Source of the DNA: Phaeovulum sp.
Lineage (GTDB): Bacteria; Pseudomonadota; Alphaproteobacteria; Rhodobacterales; Rhodobacteraceae
Reading direction: 5' to 3'
Assembly (NCBI RefSeq): GCF_030684035.1
Contig: NZ_JAUXPI010000020.1
Span: 1-64,000 of the forward strand
Length of the DNA stretch: 64,000 nucleotides
Shown: piece by piece, positions 33,065 to 42,731 of the stretch
Position numbering within the stretch: the stretch's first letter is position 1
Layout of the letters: every line of letters starts with the position of its first letter
The notes under the pieces: generated by a model
The model's database searches: none
Seen by the model: only the letters and a program-made list of their open reading frames with translations
What the model was told of the DNA's origin: nothing
Position numbers and translations under genes: made by a program

Positions 33065-34150
33065 ATGAGCACCCAAGCACCCCGGTTTCTCGCCCTGCTC
33101 ACGGTCAAGAACGAGGCCAGCTTTCTGCTCGACTGGCTGGCACATCACCGCGCTGCGGGCTTCACCGATGTGCTGGCCGTTTCCAACGATTGCAGCGATG
33201 GCTCCGATGCGATGCTCGACAGGCTGGCGGCGCTTGGCTGGCTCGTGCATCTGCGCAACCCCGGCCCGCATCCGCAAGGGCCGCAATGGTCGGCTCTGAA
33301 ACTTGCCGAGCGGCATCCGCTGATGCGCGCCGCCGATTGGGTGATGACGCTCGACATCGATGAGTTTCTCAACATCCATGTCGGCGACCGCAGCCTTGCG
33401 GCGCTGATTGCTGCCTGCCCCGAGGCCGATGCGCTGGCGCTTTCCTGGCGGATGTTCGGCAATTGCGGGGTGGTCGATTATGTCGATCACCCGCTGCCCG
33501 CGCAGTTTCTGCGCGCGGCACCCGCAGAAATGCTCTGGCCGTGGCGGGCGCAGATGATCAAGACGCTCTGGCGAAATGACGGAACCTGGGCCAAGCCCGG
33601 GGTGCACCGCCCGCGCGCGCCCGACCCGGCGCGGCTGGCGGCGCAACGCTGGGTCGATGGCAGCGGCCGCAAATTGCCCGATCTTTACCGCAACGGGCGG
33701 CTTTTTGCGCCGCTTGGCCAGAACAACTGGGGACTGGCGCAGATCAACCATTACCCGCTCGGCTCGATGCAGGGCTATGTGGTGAAATGCGACCGTGGCC
33801 GTGCCAATCGCGATGCGGCGGCGTTTGATATGTCCTACTGGGTTGAACGCAATTTCTGCACCGATGACGATGCCTCGATTCTGGCGCTTGCCCCTGCGGC
33901 GGCGCGCTGGCGGGGCGAGCTTGCGGCGGATAATGAACTGGCGGCATTGCACCGGAAGGCGGTGGACTGGCGGGCCGGGCGATTCGCGGCTCTGATGCTG
34001 GAAGAGCAGTTCCGCGCGCTTTTCGGGCGTTTGCAACTGGCCCCGCCAAGCCAGCCGCTCAGCGCCGAGGCGGCGGCGCGGATGCTCGGCTGGGGGCGGC
34101 GAGGTACTGAAGCCGAAGCCGCAACAATGGCGCGCCGCCGCCGGGACTGA
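33065..34150 (+). CDS. GT2/GT92-like glycosyltransferase
   Basis: This 361-residue single-domain relative of the C-terminal half of the preceding protein starts LALLTVKNEASFLLDWLAHH. It has the DxD-type motif TLDIDEFLNI (Asp97, Asp99), LSWRMFGNCG, GVHRPRAPD and INHYPLGSM, all in family order. There are no membrane segments. It probably transfers a sugar in the cytoplasm to a lipid- or polymer-linked acceptor. Sharing of long motifs with 30706-32988 points to local duplication. The C-terminus is Arg-rich (MARRRRD). Confidence 0.85.
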   Translation: MSTQAPRFLALLTVKNEASFLLDWLAHHRAAGFTDVLAVSNDCSDGSDAMLDRLAALGWLVHLRNPGPHPQGPQWSALKLAERHPLMRAADWVMTLDIDEFLNIHVGDRSLAALIAACPEADALALSWRMFGNCGVVDYVDHPLPAQFLRAAPAEMLWPWRAQMIKTLWRNDGTWAKPGVHRPRAPDPARLAAQRWVDGSGRKLPDLYRNGRLFAPLGQNNWGLAQINHYPLGSMQGYVVKCDRGRANRDAAAFDMSYWVERNFCTDDDASILALAPAAARWRGELAADNELAALHRKAVDWRAGRFAALMLEEQFRALFGRLQLAPPSQPLSAEAAARMLGWGRRGTEAEAATMARRRRD

Positions 34151-34271
34151 CCGCGCTGAGAGGACAATCCGCCTTATTTTTGCACAGATTGGCCTTCAAC
34201 CGGCCTTGTGCAGTGGTATTATGGGCGGCGAGACGGCGCTTTTTCGCGGTCCTTCCAATGCGGGAAAGTTG

Positions 34272-35231
34272 ATGCAGGCCGAAACCGACGCCACCACCGA
34301 TCTTGCGGCCCTCAGCCCTGCGCAATGGGCGAAGAGGTTGGAAGAAATCGGCGACGAGGCGGGGTATTGCGAAAACCTCGGAGCGCGGCACCGGGTGTTC
34401 TTTTCCGACCAGGGGCCGGTGCTACTGGTCACCTTCGAGACTGTCGCCGAAATCCGCGCGCGCCAGCCGGACCAGTTGCCAATGGGCCATGCCATCGCTG
34501 CTTCGCGCGGCTGGTCGAGCCTGACAGTGATTGCCGATGGCGACACCTGGTTTCGCGACCGCGCGGTCTATGGCTATTTCGACAGGCTGGTGGACGACGC
34601 CTTTTTTGAAGATTTCGACCGCGTGGTGTTTTTTGGCGCGGGCATGGCGGGCTATGCGGCGGCGGCCTATGCGGTGGCGGCACCCGGTGCCACGGTGATC
34701 GCGCTGGCACCGCAAGCCACGCTCGAGCCGCGCATCGCGGGCTGGGACCATCGATTCGCCCATATGCGCCGGACCTCGTTCAGCGACCGTTACGGATATG
34801 CCCCCGACATGCTCGAAGGCGCGGGCGAGGCCTTTGTGGTGTTCGATCCGCTGGAGGCGATGGACGCGATGCATGCGGCGCTGTTTCGCAGGCCTTATGT
34901 CACCGCCCTGCCCTGCCCGACGCTCGGGCCAAATCTGGCGGGAATGCTCGACACGCTCGGGATGATCGAACCGATGCTGGTGGCCGCCTGCGAAGGGCGC
35001 TTCAGCGCGGCGGCGTTCTGGCGGCTTTACCGGCTGCGGCGCGATTCGGTGCGCTATCTGCGGCTCTTGGCGGCGCGGACTGATGCTGCGGGGCGACCAT
35101 TTCTGACCGCGCTCGTCGCCCGCAACGCGGCGCACAGGCTTTCGTCGCCGCGCTTTCGCAGCCGTCTTGCGCAGCTTGAAGAGGTGCTGGCCGTAAAGGG
35201 CATCACGCTGCCGCCGGAACGGCAGCGCTAG
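34272..35231 (+). CDS. hydrolase-like protein lacking the nucleophile serine
   Basis: This 319-residue protein is homologous to the C-terminal domain of the protein at 28368-30569. Shared blocks are RVVFFGAGMAGYAA (the partner has RVVFYGASMGGYAA), IALAPQATLEPR, SDRYG and LDTLGMIEPML. The nucleophile elbow Ser of the partner is Gly124 here, so ester or peptide hydrolysis is unlikely; it may be a binding or structural paralogue. Relatives are sometimes called phosphoadenosine phosphosulfate reductase, but there is no PP-loop or Cys motif to support that. ATG 34272 follows GGGAAAG; ATG 34221 is an alternative adding 17 residues. Confidence 0.7.
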   Translation: MQAETDATTDLAALSPAQWAKRLEEIGDEAGYCENLGARHRVFFSDQGPVLLVTFETVAEIRARQPDQLPMGHAIAASRGWSSLTVIADGDTWFRDRAVYGYFDRLVDDAFFEDFDRVVFFGAGMAGYAAAAYAVAAPGATVIALAPQATLEPRIAGWDHRFAHMRRTSFSDRYGYAPDMLEGAGEAFVVFDPLEAMDAMHAALFRRPYVTALPCPTLGPNLAGMLDTLGMIEPMLVAACEGRFSAAAFWRLYRLRRDSVRYLRLLAARTDAAGRPFLTALVARNAAHRLSSPRFRSRLAQLEEVLAVKGITLPPERQR

Positions 35232-35237
35232 GCTTTT

Positions 35238-35609
35238 TCAGGCGTTTGAAGCGGGTGGACCGGCCTCGGCATCGGCGGCATCCTCATCCGTGCCATCATC
35301 GCCATGCATCCGCGCCACATGAAACTGCACATGCCGCCGCGCGTGCCGGGTTCCGATGTCACCGGCTGAGGTTGCGGTATCGGGGGCAAAGCAGCCGCGA
35401 AACGGGTGCAAGGCGGCACCGAGGCCCGCCAGGGCAGCTTCAATGGCGGGGTCCCGCAGCACGATCAGCCGCCCTTCGGCGAACTGGCAGGAGGCAAGCC
35501 GCGCTCCGATTGCCCAGGCCAGACGCGGCAGATCGCCGCGCACCTCCAGCAATTCCTCTTCGCTATGCCCGCCCTGCGGACCCCGCTTTGCATCGTGCGA
35601 CTTGCTCAT
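35238..35609 (-). CDS. hypothetical protein, Asp/Ala-rich C-terminus
   Basis: This 123-residue soluble protein of unknown function has a very good ribosome site (AGGAGGG, six bases from ATG 35609). The middle (about 30-75) has LAWAIGARLASCQFAEGRLIVL, which could be a small alpha/beta domain. The last 25 residues are acidic and low-complexity. It lies 87 nt downstream of the DUF1127 gene and may share its transcript. No family recognised. Confidence 0.6.
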   Translation of the reverse strand: MSKSHDAKRGPQGGHSEEELLEVRGDLPRLAWAIGARLASCQFAEGRLIVLRDPAIEAALAGLGAALHPFRGCFAPDTATSAGDIGTRHARRHVQFHVARMHGDDGTDEDAADAEAGPPASNA

Positions 35610-35696
35610 GGCACCCTCCTGGGCCTGGCATCAGCTGCCTTGCCGCCGCAAGTATCCGCCCTGCACTGCCTGCCTGCAAGCGCTGGTGCCGGAAAA

Positions 35697-35921
35697 TCAG
35701 ATCCAGAAGCGGTCGGAAAAGACGTGATAGACGATACGGTCGCGACGGACGCCGATTTTTGCCAGTTCTGCGTCCGAAAGTGCTTCCAGCCGCTCGACCT
35801 CGGCAACCCGCGAGTGGCGGTCGATATAGGTGGCGATGCCCTGTGCAAGGCCGCTGAAGAAGGCGTTGATCCCTGCGGGAACTGTGGGCAGGCGCGGCGC
35901 GTGGGCGATGATGAAAGCCAT
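35697..35921 (-). CDS. DUF1127 small protein
   Basis: This 74-residue protein has the typical C-terminal DUF1127 block VERLEALSDAELAKIGVRRDRIVYHVF; the N-terminal region FFSGLAQGIATYIDRHS is an amphipathic helix. Short DUF1127 proteins in Rhodobacter are stress-induced and, in the CcaF1 case, are reported to bind RNA and affect sRNA maturation. ATG 35921 follows GGAG. Unlike the ccaF1 locus, I see no CCUCCUCCC-containing sRNA immediately downstream. Confidence 0.88.
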   Translation of the reverse strand: MAFIIAHAPRLPTVPAGINAFFSGLAQGIATYIDRHSRVAEVERLEALSDAELAKIGVRRDRIVYHVFSDRFWI

Positions 35922-36039
35922 TGGCGATCTCCGTGAGGTCTGTGGTTCCCCCTGACGGAGATATAAGTCAGCAGCGCTGCCACAACCACCATCGAGGACG
36001 CATGACCGCCATGCAATTGCTGCAGCGCAGAAGGCCAGA

Positions 36040-36351
36040 TCAGGCCGGGCAGCGGAACGCCCCGGCACGAACCTCGTAAACCGGCTCGCCCGGTCGCTGA
36101 AGATCAAAGACCACATGCGTGGCACCGGCTGCCCGGGCCTCGTCCTTCACCATGTTGCGCGCATACCGCAGCCCCTGATCGGCCAGAAGCGGGCCATAAA
36201 CGCCAGGTGCCATGCGGATATTGGTGATCAGCGTGCAGCCCGCAACCTCGGCGGCTGTAGCCTCGTTGATGCCCCGAACCCCGACCAGGCCGGGGTCGTT
36301 GCACGCGGCAAGCGCAAAAAGCGCGACAAGGGATGCTCCGAGACGTTTCAT
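36040..36351 (-). CDS. small lipoprotein, DUF4156-like
   Basis: This 103-residue precursor MKRLGASLVALFALAACNDP has a clear lipobox (LAAC), giving a mature lipoprotein of about 86 residues. The mature part (VAGCTLITNIRMAPGVYGPL; ARAAGATHVVFDLQ; VYEVRAGAFRC) has the spacing and paired cysteines of DUF4156/RcsF-like envelope lipoproteins. ATG 36351 was chosen as the signal peptide start. No operon partners are evident. Probably periplasmic, of unknown function. Confidence 0.72.
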   Translation of the reverse strand: MKRLGASLVALFALAACNDPGLVGVRGINEATAAEVAGCTLITNIRMAPGVYGPLLADQGLRYARNMVKDEARAAGATHVVFDLQRPGEPVYEVRAGAFRCPA

Positions 36352-36442
36352 CGTTGCGGCCTCCGGGGTCGATGGCAGGGCCATGCTGCGCGGGCGGCGC
36401 GCCGGGCGCAAGCCTGCCAATGGCCGCAGCCCCGGGGTGTGT

Positions 36443-36637
36443 TCAATTAACCTCGATCAGCATTTGCACCTCGTCGGTGCGCAGACGGGTAAGCCGCGCC
36501 CGGCAGCCATAGATCGGCATCGGTTCGGCAAAGCCGCCGCGTGCCACGCCGCGCCAGACCATCGTGGCAACTTTGCGCTTTGGCTTTCGCCCCAAATACC
36601 ATATGATGTGGATGCCAGACCCGAGCAGGCTGGCCAA
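36443..36637 (-). CDS. possible small protein (64 aa), low confidence
   Basis: This short frame (MASLLGSGIHIIWYLGRK ... RTDEVQMLIEVN) lies in the 318-bp space between the DUF4156-like lipoprotein and the divergent porin-like gene. It has plausible composition and the segment GGFAEPMPIYGCRARLTRL looks protein-like, but there is no good ribosome site and no family recognised. It could instead be leader or promoter DNA for the porin-like gene. Confidence 0.3.
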   Translation of the reverse strand: MASLLGSGIHIIWYLGRKPKRKVATMVWRGVARGGFAEPMPIYGCRARLTRLRTDEVQMLIEVN

Positions 36638-36669
36638 GACAACATATAGTAGAATTGGAAAAATTCAAA

Positions 36670-37332
36670 ATGCAGGCAACCTCTCCCCTCCACCGGGGCG
36701 CAACCCTTGCGCCATTGCTGATCCTGTTCGTGGCCGCCACCCCGGCGGCTGCGCAATCCACCGTCGGCCAATGGGACGGCGCCTACTTTGGCGGCTCGCT
36801 CGCGCTTGCCGGGCTTGGTGCCGACCGTGTTGCGGTAAGCCCGCCGGGCGATCAGCCCGGAACGCTGATCATCTCGGGCGCACTGGCGGCGGTTCAAGTC
36901 GGCTGGATGGGCCACAAGGGCAATCTGGTCTGGGGCATCGAGGGCGACGTGCAGCTTGGCCATGTCGCCGACGCCTTTTCCGCCGCACCTTACGATGCAA
37001 GCTCCACCGTCAGCCAGGCCGCCAGTCTGCGTCTGCTTGCAGGGATACCCGCGGGCCGCAAGGGGTTGCTCTATCTGAGCGGCGGCATCACCGCGGCCAA
37101 GATCGAATATTCGGTGACCGGCCCCGGTGGGCTGAACCTTGCCGATGATTCCTTCCATGCCGGATACGAGATCGGCGCGGGCTACGAACACGCGCTGAGC
37201 GCCAACTGGAGCGCCCGGCTCGAATACAAATATGCCAACTTCGGCAAGACCAACCTCAACGACGGCATCGGCGAAACCGAAGAAACGCCCGACTACCACA
37301 TGCTGCGGATCGGCATCAACCGGCGCTTCTGA
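36670..37332 (+). CDS. outer-membrane beta-barrel protein (Omp25/opacity-type)
   Basis: This 220-residue precursor has a signal peptide (about residues 9-30, ending AAAQS). The mature protein has alternating strands typical of eight-stranded barrels: DGAYFGGSLALAG near the start, NLVWGIEGDVQLG, and the C-terminal LEYKYANFGKTNL and LRIGINRRF ending in Phe, the outer-membrane assembly signal. ATG 36670 was chosen; a TTG at 36655 is also in frame. A TATAGT element lies at 36645-36650. It is a single gene, probably structural in the outer membrane. Confidence 0.85.
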   Translation: MQATSPLHRGATLAPLLILFVAATPAAAQSTVGQWDGAYFGGSLALAGLGADRVAVSPPGDQPGTLIISGALAAVQVGWMGHKGNLVWGIEGDVQLGHVADAFSAAPYDASSTVSQAASLRLLAGIPAGRKGLLYLSGGITAAKIEYSVTGPGGLNLADDSFHAGYEIGAGYEHALSANWSARLEYKYANFGKTNLNDGIGETEETPDYHMLRIGINRRF

Positions 37333-37420
37333 TCTGCCGGGGCAGCGGCGGGCAAGCAAGGGCGAACCCGCCGCCCAAAATTTGCTGGAAATGCCGCAGC
37401 CTTTGCGCTAGCGGGGGCGC

Positions 37421-38464
37421 ATGACAGACATGCTCACCATCGCCCGGCCCGACGATTTTCACCTGCATCTGCGCGATGGCGCGATGTTGCAGGGGGTGCT
37501 GCCGGAAACCACAAGGCATTTCGCCCGCGCTCTGGTCATGCCAAATCTGCTGCCGCCGGTGGTGACCACCGCCGATGCCCGCGCCTACCGAGACCGCATT
37601 CTTGCCCTGTTGCCCGAAGCTGCCGATTTCACCCCGCTGATGACGCTCTATCTGACCGAAACCACCGACCCCGAGGATGTCGCCGTCGGCGCGGCCGAGG
37701 GGTTGATCGCGGCGGTGAAGCTTTACCCCGCCGGTGCCACCACCAATTCGGCCTCGGGGGTGCGCAATTTCGACGCGGTGCGCGCCGTGCTGGAATGCAT
37801 GGCCGAGATTGGCCTGCCACTTTCGGTGCATGGCGAAGTGACCGATCCGCGGGTGGATATTTTCGACCGCGAGGCGGTGTTCATCGACACCGTGCTTGAC
37901 CCATTGCGCCGCGCCACGCCGGGCCTGCGGGTGGTGATGGAGCATATCACCACCGCCGAGGGTGTGGCCTATGCGCGGGCGGGCGGGCCCGACCTTGCCG
38001 CCACCATCACCACGCATCATCTGATCTTGAACCGCAATCACCTGCTCGCCGGGGGGATCAGGCCGCATTACTACTGCCTGCCGGTCGCCAAGCGCGAAAG
38101 CCACCGGCTGGCGCTGCGCGCGGCGGCAACGTCGGGCGAGCCGGGCTTTTTCCTCGGCACCGACTCGGCACCGCATATCGATGCGCTGAAAGAACACGCC
38201 TGCGGCTGCGCGGGCTGCTTTACCGCCACCAACAGCCTGCCTGTGCTGGCGCAGGTGTTCGAGGATATGGGCGCGCTCCCGCGGCTCGAAGGGTTCACCT
38301 CGCGCCATGGCGCGACCTTCTACCGCCTGCCGCCCAACACCGGCACAATGACGCTCGAGCGCCGCGCCAATCCGTTGCAGCTGCCCGAGAAGATTTTGAC
38401 CGGTGCCGGTCCGGTGACGGTGTTTGACCCCGGTTTTCCGCTTTACTGGCATGTTGCGCCCTGA
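37421..38464 (+). CDS. pyrC: dihydroorotase (class II)
   Basis: This 347-residue zinc amidohydrolase cyclises carbamoyl-aspartate to dihydroorotate in pyrimidine synthesis. The metal-binding HxH is in [13 protein letters not shown], the carboxylated Lys in [11 protein letters not shown], further His ligands in SVHGEVTD and VMEHITT, and the final Asp in LGTDSAPH. It is of the E. coli PyrC type in length. pyrE follows 28 nt later with its own ribosome site, forming a pyrCE unit. Confidence 0.96.
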   Translation: MTDMLTIARPDDFHLHLRDGAMLQGVLPETTRHFARALVMPNLLPPVVTTADARAYRDRILALLPEAADFTPLMTLYLTETTDPEDVAVGAAEGLIAAVKLYPAGATTNSASGVRNFDAVRAVLECMAEIGLPLSVHGEVTDPRVDIFDREAVFIDTVLDPLRRATPGLRVVMEHITTAEGVAYARAGGPDLAATITTHHLILNRNHLLAGGIRPHYYCLPVAKRESHRLALRAAATSGEPGFFLGTDSAPHIDALKEHACGCAGCFTATNSLPVLAQVFEDMGALPRLEGFTSRHGATFYRLPPNTGTMTLERRANPLQLPEKILTGAGPVTVFDPGFPLYWHVAP

Positions 38465-38492
38465 GCGGGGAAGCCCCAAGAAAGGATCGCCG

Positions 38493-39173
38493 ATGATCGC
38501 CGCCGCCTTCCCGCCGAAACAGGAAATCGCCCGCCTGACGGCGCGCATGCTGCTGGAAATCGAGGCGGTGCATTTCAATGCCGCGGTGCCGTTCACGCTC
38601 GCCTCCGGGCTGCCATCGCCTACCTACATCGATTGCCGCAAGCTGATTTCGTTTCCGCGCATCCGCTCGGTGCTGATGGATTTCCTTGCAGTCACGGTGC
38701 TGCGCGAAGCCGGGTTCGAGGCGTTCAGCAATATCGCAGGCGGCGAAACGGCGGGCATTCCCTTTGCGGCACTGGTGGCCGAAAGGCTGGCGCTGCCGAT
38801 GACCTATGTGCGCAAGAAACCCAAGGGCTACGGGCGCAATGCGCGTATTGAAGGGGTGATGGGCGAGGGCGACAGAGTGCTTTTGGTCGAGGATCTGACC
38901 ACCGATGGCGGCTCAAAGCTCAGTTTCGTCGATGCGATCCGCGAAACTGGCGCAACTTGTGGCCACACAGCGGTGATTTTTTACTACGGCATCTTCCCCG
39001 AAACGCTGCCGAACCTTGCCGCGCACGGGCTGGCGCTGCACCACCTCTGCACCTGGTGGGATGTGCTTGCCGAGGCGCGCGAACAGGCCGCCTTTGATGC
39101 CGCAACGCTCGACGAGGTCGAGGCGTTCTTGACCAACCCCAGGCTCTGGCAGGACACCCACCGCAAGACGTGA
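38493..39173 (+). CDS. pyrE: orotate phosphoribosyltransferase
   Basis: This 226-residue enzyme adds PRPP to orotate to give OMP. The PRPP-binding motif is [25 protein letters not shown] and [11 protein letters not shown] are the other family blocks. ATG 38493 follows AAAGGA; an upstream frame from 38424 overlaps pyrC and is not used. It follows pyrC directly. The 173 nt after its stop carry the dnaB control region. Confidence 0.95.
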   Translation: MIAAAFPPKQEIARLTARMLLEIEAVHFNAAVPFTLASGLPSPTYIDCRKLISFPRIRSVLMDFLAVTVLREAGFEAFSNIAGGETAGIPFAALVAERLALPMTYVRKKPKGYGRNARIEGVMGEGDRVLLVEDLTTDGGSKLSFVDAIRETGATCGHTAVIFYYGIFPETLPNLAAHGLALHHLCTWWDVLAEAREQAAFDAATLDEVEAFLTNPRLWQDTHRKT

Positions 39174-39247
39174 CGATTCGCGCGGTTTCGGTTACCATGG
39201 AATGTGGGCGCGCGGCGGGCGGTGGCAAAATCTGGGTCTGGCGGCGT

Positions 39248-39292
39248 TTGTCCACAGGGTTTTCCCGGCGGATGTGCACCGTTCTATACAAA
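39248..39292 (+). promoter_or_regulatory. dnaB promoter region with a DnaA-box-like site
   Basis: TTGTCCACA (39248-39256) differs at one base from the DnaA box TTATCCACA. Just downstream, TTCCCG (39262-39267), 17 bp and TATACA (39285-39290) form a possible promoter. The element GTGCAC-N5-TATACAAA (39274-39292) recurs exactly in spacing upstream of acnA (54591-54609). Confidence 0.45.
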
Positions 39293-39346
39293 TTGATCCC
39301 CGGGCCTGCATCGGCGATACCGGGGGCTTGAGCAAAGGGGGCAGCG

Positions 39347-40837
39347 ATGAGCGATGTGCGGGTTCTGCGCGATGTCGTGGCCGGAGCAACCCCTGATACC
39401 TTGCCCCATAATGTCGAGGCCGAGCAGCAGCTGCTTGGCGCGATTCTGACCAACAACGACATTTATGACCGCATATCGGCGCTGGTGAAGCCCGAGCATT
39501 TCTTCGAGCCGGTGCATCAGCGCATTTTCGAAGTGGCGCTGGCACGGATTCAGAAAAACGCCCTCGCCAGCCCGGTCACGCTCAAGGCCTATCTTGAAGA
39601 GGACGAAGGGCTGAAGGCGCTTGGCGGCCCGGCCTATCTGGCGCATCTCGCGGGCACCGCGATTGCGGCCTATGCGGCGCGCGACTATGCGCAGATGATC
39701 TATGATCTGTCGGTGCGGCGCGAATTGATCCGGCTTGGGCAGGATGTCTCGGCGCGCGCCTCCGAGGTGGCGGTGCATGACGATCCGCGCGAACAGATCG
39801 TGGCCGCCGAGCAGGCACTTTACAAACTTGGCGAGCAAGGCCACGCCGAGCGCGGTTTCGTATCGTTCCTGAAGGCCGCGCATGATGCCGTCAGCATTGC
39901 CAATGCGGCCTATCAGCGCGGTGGCGGGCTTTCGGGCATTGGCACCGGACTTGCCGATCTTGATCGCAAGCTCGGTGGTCTGCACCCTTCCGACCTCTTG
40001 ATCCTTGCCGGGCGCCCGTCGATGGGCAAGACCGCGCTGGCTACCAACATCGCTTTCAACGTCGCGCGCGCGCACCGCCGGGGCCGCTTGCCCGACGGGA
40101 CGGAAGGGTCGGTTCAAGGCGGCGTCGTGGGGTTTTTCAGCCTCGAGATGAGCGCCGAGCAACTCGCCGCCCGGATCCTTTCCGAAGCCTCGGAAGTGCC
40201 GTCGGAGCAGATCCGCCGTGGCGAATTGAGCGAGCACGAATTTCGCCGCTTTGTCGAGGCGGCGAAGGCGCTGGAAACCTGCCCGCTCTATATCGACGAT
40301 ACGCCCGCGCTGCCGATCAGCGCGCTGGCGGCGCGCGCGCGGCGGCTCAAGCGTACGCATGGGCTGGATGTGCTGATTGTCGATTACCTGCAACTGGTGC
40401 GCCCCGCCACGGCGCGCGACAGCCGGGTAAACGAGGTTTCGGAAATCACCCAGGGGCTGAAGGCGATCGCCAAGGATCTGGATATTCCGGTGATCGCGCT
40501 CAGCCAGCTCAGCCGCCAGGTCGAGAACCGCGAGGACAAGCGCCCGCAACTGAGCGATCTGCGCGAATCCGGCTCGATCGAACAGGATGCCGATGTGGTG
40601 ATGTTCGTGTTCCGCGAAGAATACTACAAGGAGCGCGAAAAGCCGGGCGAGCACGACCTTGAGGCCACCGCGAAATGGCAGCAGGCGATGGAGCAGGTGC
40701 ATGGCCGCGCCGAGGTGATCATCGGCAAGCAGCGGCACGGGCCAATCGGTTCGGTGATGCTCGCCTTCGAAGGTCAGCTCACCCGGTTTTCGAACCTCGA
40801 GCAGCACCACAGCCCACGCGGCGACGAGAGCTTCTGA
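39347..40837 (+). CDS. dnaB: replicative DNA helicase DnaB
   Basis: This 496-residue hexameric 5'-3' helicase has an N-terminal domain starting [18 protein letters not shown] that contacts primase, and a RecA-like motor with Walker [12 protein letters not shown] (about residues 223-233), Walker [11 protein letters not shown] and [12 protein letters not shown] with [16 protein letters not shown] 14-residue insert ([13 protein letters not shown]) lies after Walker A, as in other alphaproteobacteria. ATG 39347 has GGGGGCAG upstream. It stands as a single gene with its own promoter region, followed by alr after 65 nt. Confidence 0.97.
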   Translation: MSDVRVLRDVVAGATPDTLPHNVEAEQQLLGAILTNNDIYDRISALVKPEHFFEPVHQRIFEVALARIQKNALASPVTLKAYLEEDEGLKALGGPAYLAHLAGTAIAAYAARDYAQMIYDLSVRRELIRLGQDVSARASEVAVHDDPREQIVAAEQALYKLGEQGHAERGFVSFLKAAHDAVSIANAAYQRGGGLSGIGTGLADLDRKLGGLHPSDLLILAGRPSMGKTALATNIAFNVARAHRRGRLPDGTEGSVQGGVVGFFSLEMSAEQLAARILSEASEVPSEQIRRGELSEHEFRRFVEAAKALETCPLYIDDTPALPISALAARARRLKRTHGLDVLIVDYLQLVRPATARDSRVNEVSEITQGLKAIAKDLDIPVIALSQLSRQVENREDKRPQLSDLRESGSIEQDADVVMFVFREEYYKEREKPGEHDLEATAKWQQAMEQVHGRAEVIIGKQRHGPIGSVMLAFEGQLTRFSNLEQHHSPRGDESF

Positions 40838-40902
40838 GGCGCGGCGCGCATGGCGCGCCTTTCCGCTTGACCTTGACGATCCGGCTGTCACAACGAACCA
40901 CC

Positions 40903-41952
40903 ATGTCCAGTGCCATTCTCCAGATCGATCTTGACGCGGTGCTTGCCAACTGGCGGGCGCTTGATGCGGCTTCCGGGCCGGCCTGCGAAACCGCGGCAGT
41001 GGTCAAGGCCGATGCCTACGGGCTTGGTGCCGGCCGCGTCGCGCCGGCGCTGGCGCGGGCGGGAGTGCGGCGGTTCTTCGTGGCGCTGGCAGAAGAAGGT
41101 GCAGCGCTGCGCCAGACGCTTGGCGAGGCAGTCGATATATTCGTGCTCTCCGGCCATATGGCGGGCGACACCGAAACGATCGGCGAGCTTGGCCTGACCC
41201 CGATGCTCAATTCGCTCGATCAGGTGACACGGCATTTCGAGGCACTGCCGGGCGCGCCTTTCGGGGTGCAGCTTGATACCGGCATGAACCGGCTTGGCAT
41301 GGAGGCGGGCGAATGGGCCGCGGTCGCGCCGATCGTGCTTGGTGCCGCGCCACGGCTGTTTCTAAGCCACCTTGCCTGTGCTGACGAACCGGAGCACCCG
41401 GCCAATGCCGCGCAACTGACCGAATTTCACCGGCTGACGGATGGCACGGCGGTTCCGCGCTCGCTGGCGGCAACCGGTGGCGTCCTGCTCGGGCGCGACT
41501 ATTGCTTCGATTTGACCCGGCCCGGTATTGGCCTTTACGGCGGCGCGCCCTTTGCCGCTGCACGCCCGGTGGTACGGCTTTCGCTGCCGGTGGTGCAGGT
41601 CCGCGAGGTTCTGGCGGGCGAAACCGTGGGCTATGGCTGCACCTGGCGTGCCGACGAGGACAGCCGCATTGCCACGGTCGCCGCGGGCTATGCCGACGGT
41701 CTCATGCGCACGCTTTCGGGCAAGGGCACGCTTTGGGCCGATGGCACCCCCTGCCCGCTTGTCGGACGGGTCTCGATGGACCTCATCACCGTCGATGTGA
41801 CCCATCTGCGCGAGGTGCCCGAGGCTCTCGACATCCTTTGCGCCGAACAGGGCATCGAGGCGCTGGCCAGCGCGGCGGGCACCATCGGCTATGAGGTTCT
41901 CACCGCGCTCGGCCCCCGCTACGCGCGCCACTACATCGGGGGCGCTGGGTGA
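40903..41952 (+). CDS. alr: alanine racemase
   Basis: This 349-residue PLP enzyme makes D-alanine for peptidoglycan. The PLP lysine is Lys35 in [11 protein letters not shown] and the second catalytic base Tyr is in [19 protein letters not shown] and [12 protein letters not shown] are standard blocks. ATG 40903 is the natural start, about 21 residues before the PLP motif block; longer frames upstream overlap dnaB. It overlaps the mlaE-like gene by 4 nt (GTGA), so it heads a four-gene operon with lipid-transport genes. Confidence 0.95.
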   Translation: MSSAILQIDLDAVLANWRALDAASGPACETAAVVKADAYGLGAGRVAPALARAGVRRFFVALAEEGAALRQTLGEAVDIFVLSGHMAGDTETIGELGLTPMLNSLDQVTRHFEALPGAPFGVQLDTGMNRLGMEAGEWAAVAPIVLGAAPRLFLSHLACADEPEHPANAAQLTEFHRLTDGTAVPRSLAATGGVLLGRDYCFDLTRPGIGLYGGAPFAAARPVVRLSLPVVQVREVLAGETVGYGCTWRADEDSRIATVAAGYADGLMRTLSGKGTLWADGTPCPLVGRVSMDLITVDVTHLREVPEALDILCAEQGIEALASAAGTIGYEVLTALGPRYARHYIGGAG

Positions 41953-42731
41953 ACCTGACCCGCCAGCTCGCGCGGCTCGGGCGCGGCGTGCTTGGCGCGG
42001 TTGCCGCCACCGGGCGGGTTGCGCTTTTTGCCGCAGATACCGTAAGCCACGCGCTGCGCCCACCGTTTTACGGGCGCGAGTTCCTGCTTGCGGTGTTGCA
42101 GATCGGCTGGCTCAGCCTGCCGGTGGTCGGGCTGACCGCGCTGTTCACCGGGGCGGCACTGGCGCTGCAGATCTATGCCGGCGGCGCGCGGTTCAATGCC
42201 GAAAGCGTGGTGCCCTCGATCGTCGCCATCGGCATGACCCGCGAGCTTGGGCCGGTGCTCGGCGGGCTGATGGTGGCGGCACGCGTCGCCTCCTCGATCG
42301 CCGCCGAACTGGGCACGATGAAAGTGACGGAGCAGATCGACGCGCTGGTGACGCTTTCAACCAACCCGCTGAAATACCTCGCGGTTCCCCGCGTCGCCGC
42401 GGCCACGCTGACGGTGCCGGTGCTGGTCGCGGTGGGCGACAGCATCGGCATCATGGGCGGCTGGCTGGTGGGGGTGAACCGGCTCGGTTTCAACTCGGCC
42501 ACCTACCTGCGCAACACCGCCGAGTTTCTCGAGGCCTGGGATGTCGGCTCGGGCCTGATCAAGGGCGCGGTCTTCGGCTTCATCGTGGCGGTGATGGGCT
42601 GCTACCACGGCATGCATTCGGGCCGCGGCGCGATGGGCGTGGGTGCCGCGACCAAATCGGCGGTGGTCGGTGCCTCGGTGCTGATCCTCGCCGCCAACTA
42701 CCTGCTGACGGAGGTATTCTTCTCGGCATGA
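41949..42731 (+). CDS. mlaE: MlaE/DUF140-type ABC transporter permease
   Basis: This 260-residue inner-membrane permease of the lipid-asymmetry (Mla/Ttg2/PqiA-type) family has five to six membrane segments. It has the characteristic [17 protein letters not shown] and [35 protein letters not shown]-type region (about 95-130), which includes the coupling helix. It starts at GTG 41949 within the alr stop and ends in ATGA overlap with the ATPase gene. The usual MCE-domain partner MlaD is not present downstream. Confidence 0.92.
   Translation: MNLTRQLARLGRGVLGAVAATGRVALFAADTVSHALRPPFYGREFLLAVLQIGWLSLPVVGLTALFTGAALALQIYAGGARFNAESVVPSIVAIGMTRELGPVLGGLMVAARVASSIAAELGTMKVTEQIDALVTLSTNPLKYLAVPRVAAATLTVPVLVAVGDSIGIMGGWLVGVNRLGFNSATYLRNTAEFLEAWDVGSGLIKGAVFGFIVAVMGCYHGMHSGRGAMGVGAATKSAVVGASVLILAANYLLTEVFFSA

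Noticed and set aside
34178-34212. Terminator or operator hairpin between the last glycosyltransferase and the hydrolase-like gene
   Set aside because: The TTGCACA ... TGTGCA arms pair only with a bulge and no T run follows; too weak to call.
34272-35231. Phosphoadenosine phosphosulfate reductase
   Set aside because: No PP-loop and no catalytic or Fe-S cysteines. The protein is related instead to the hydrolase-like domain at the end of the 28368-30569 product. The genuine enzyme of that fold is CysH at 24418.
39202-39396. Small protein gene upstream of dnaB
   Set aside because: The 64-codon frame lies across the dnaB promoter and start, with no ribosome site or recognisable sequence.
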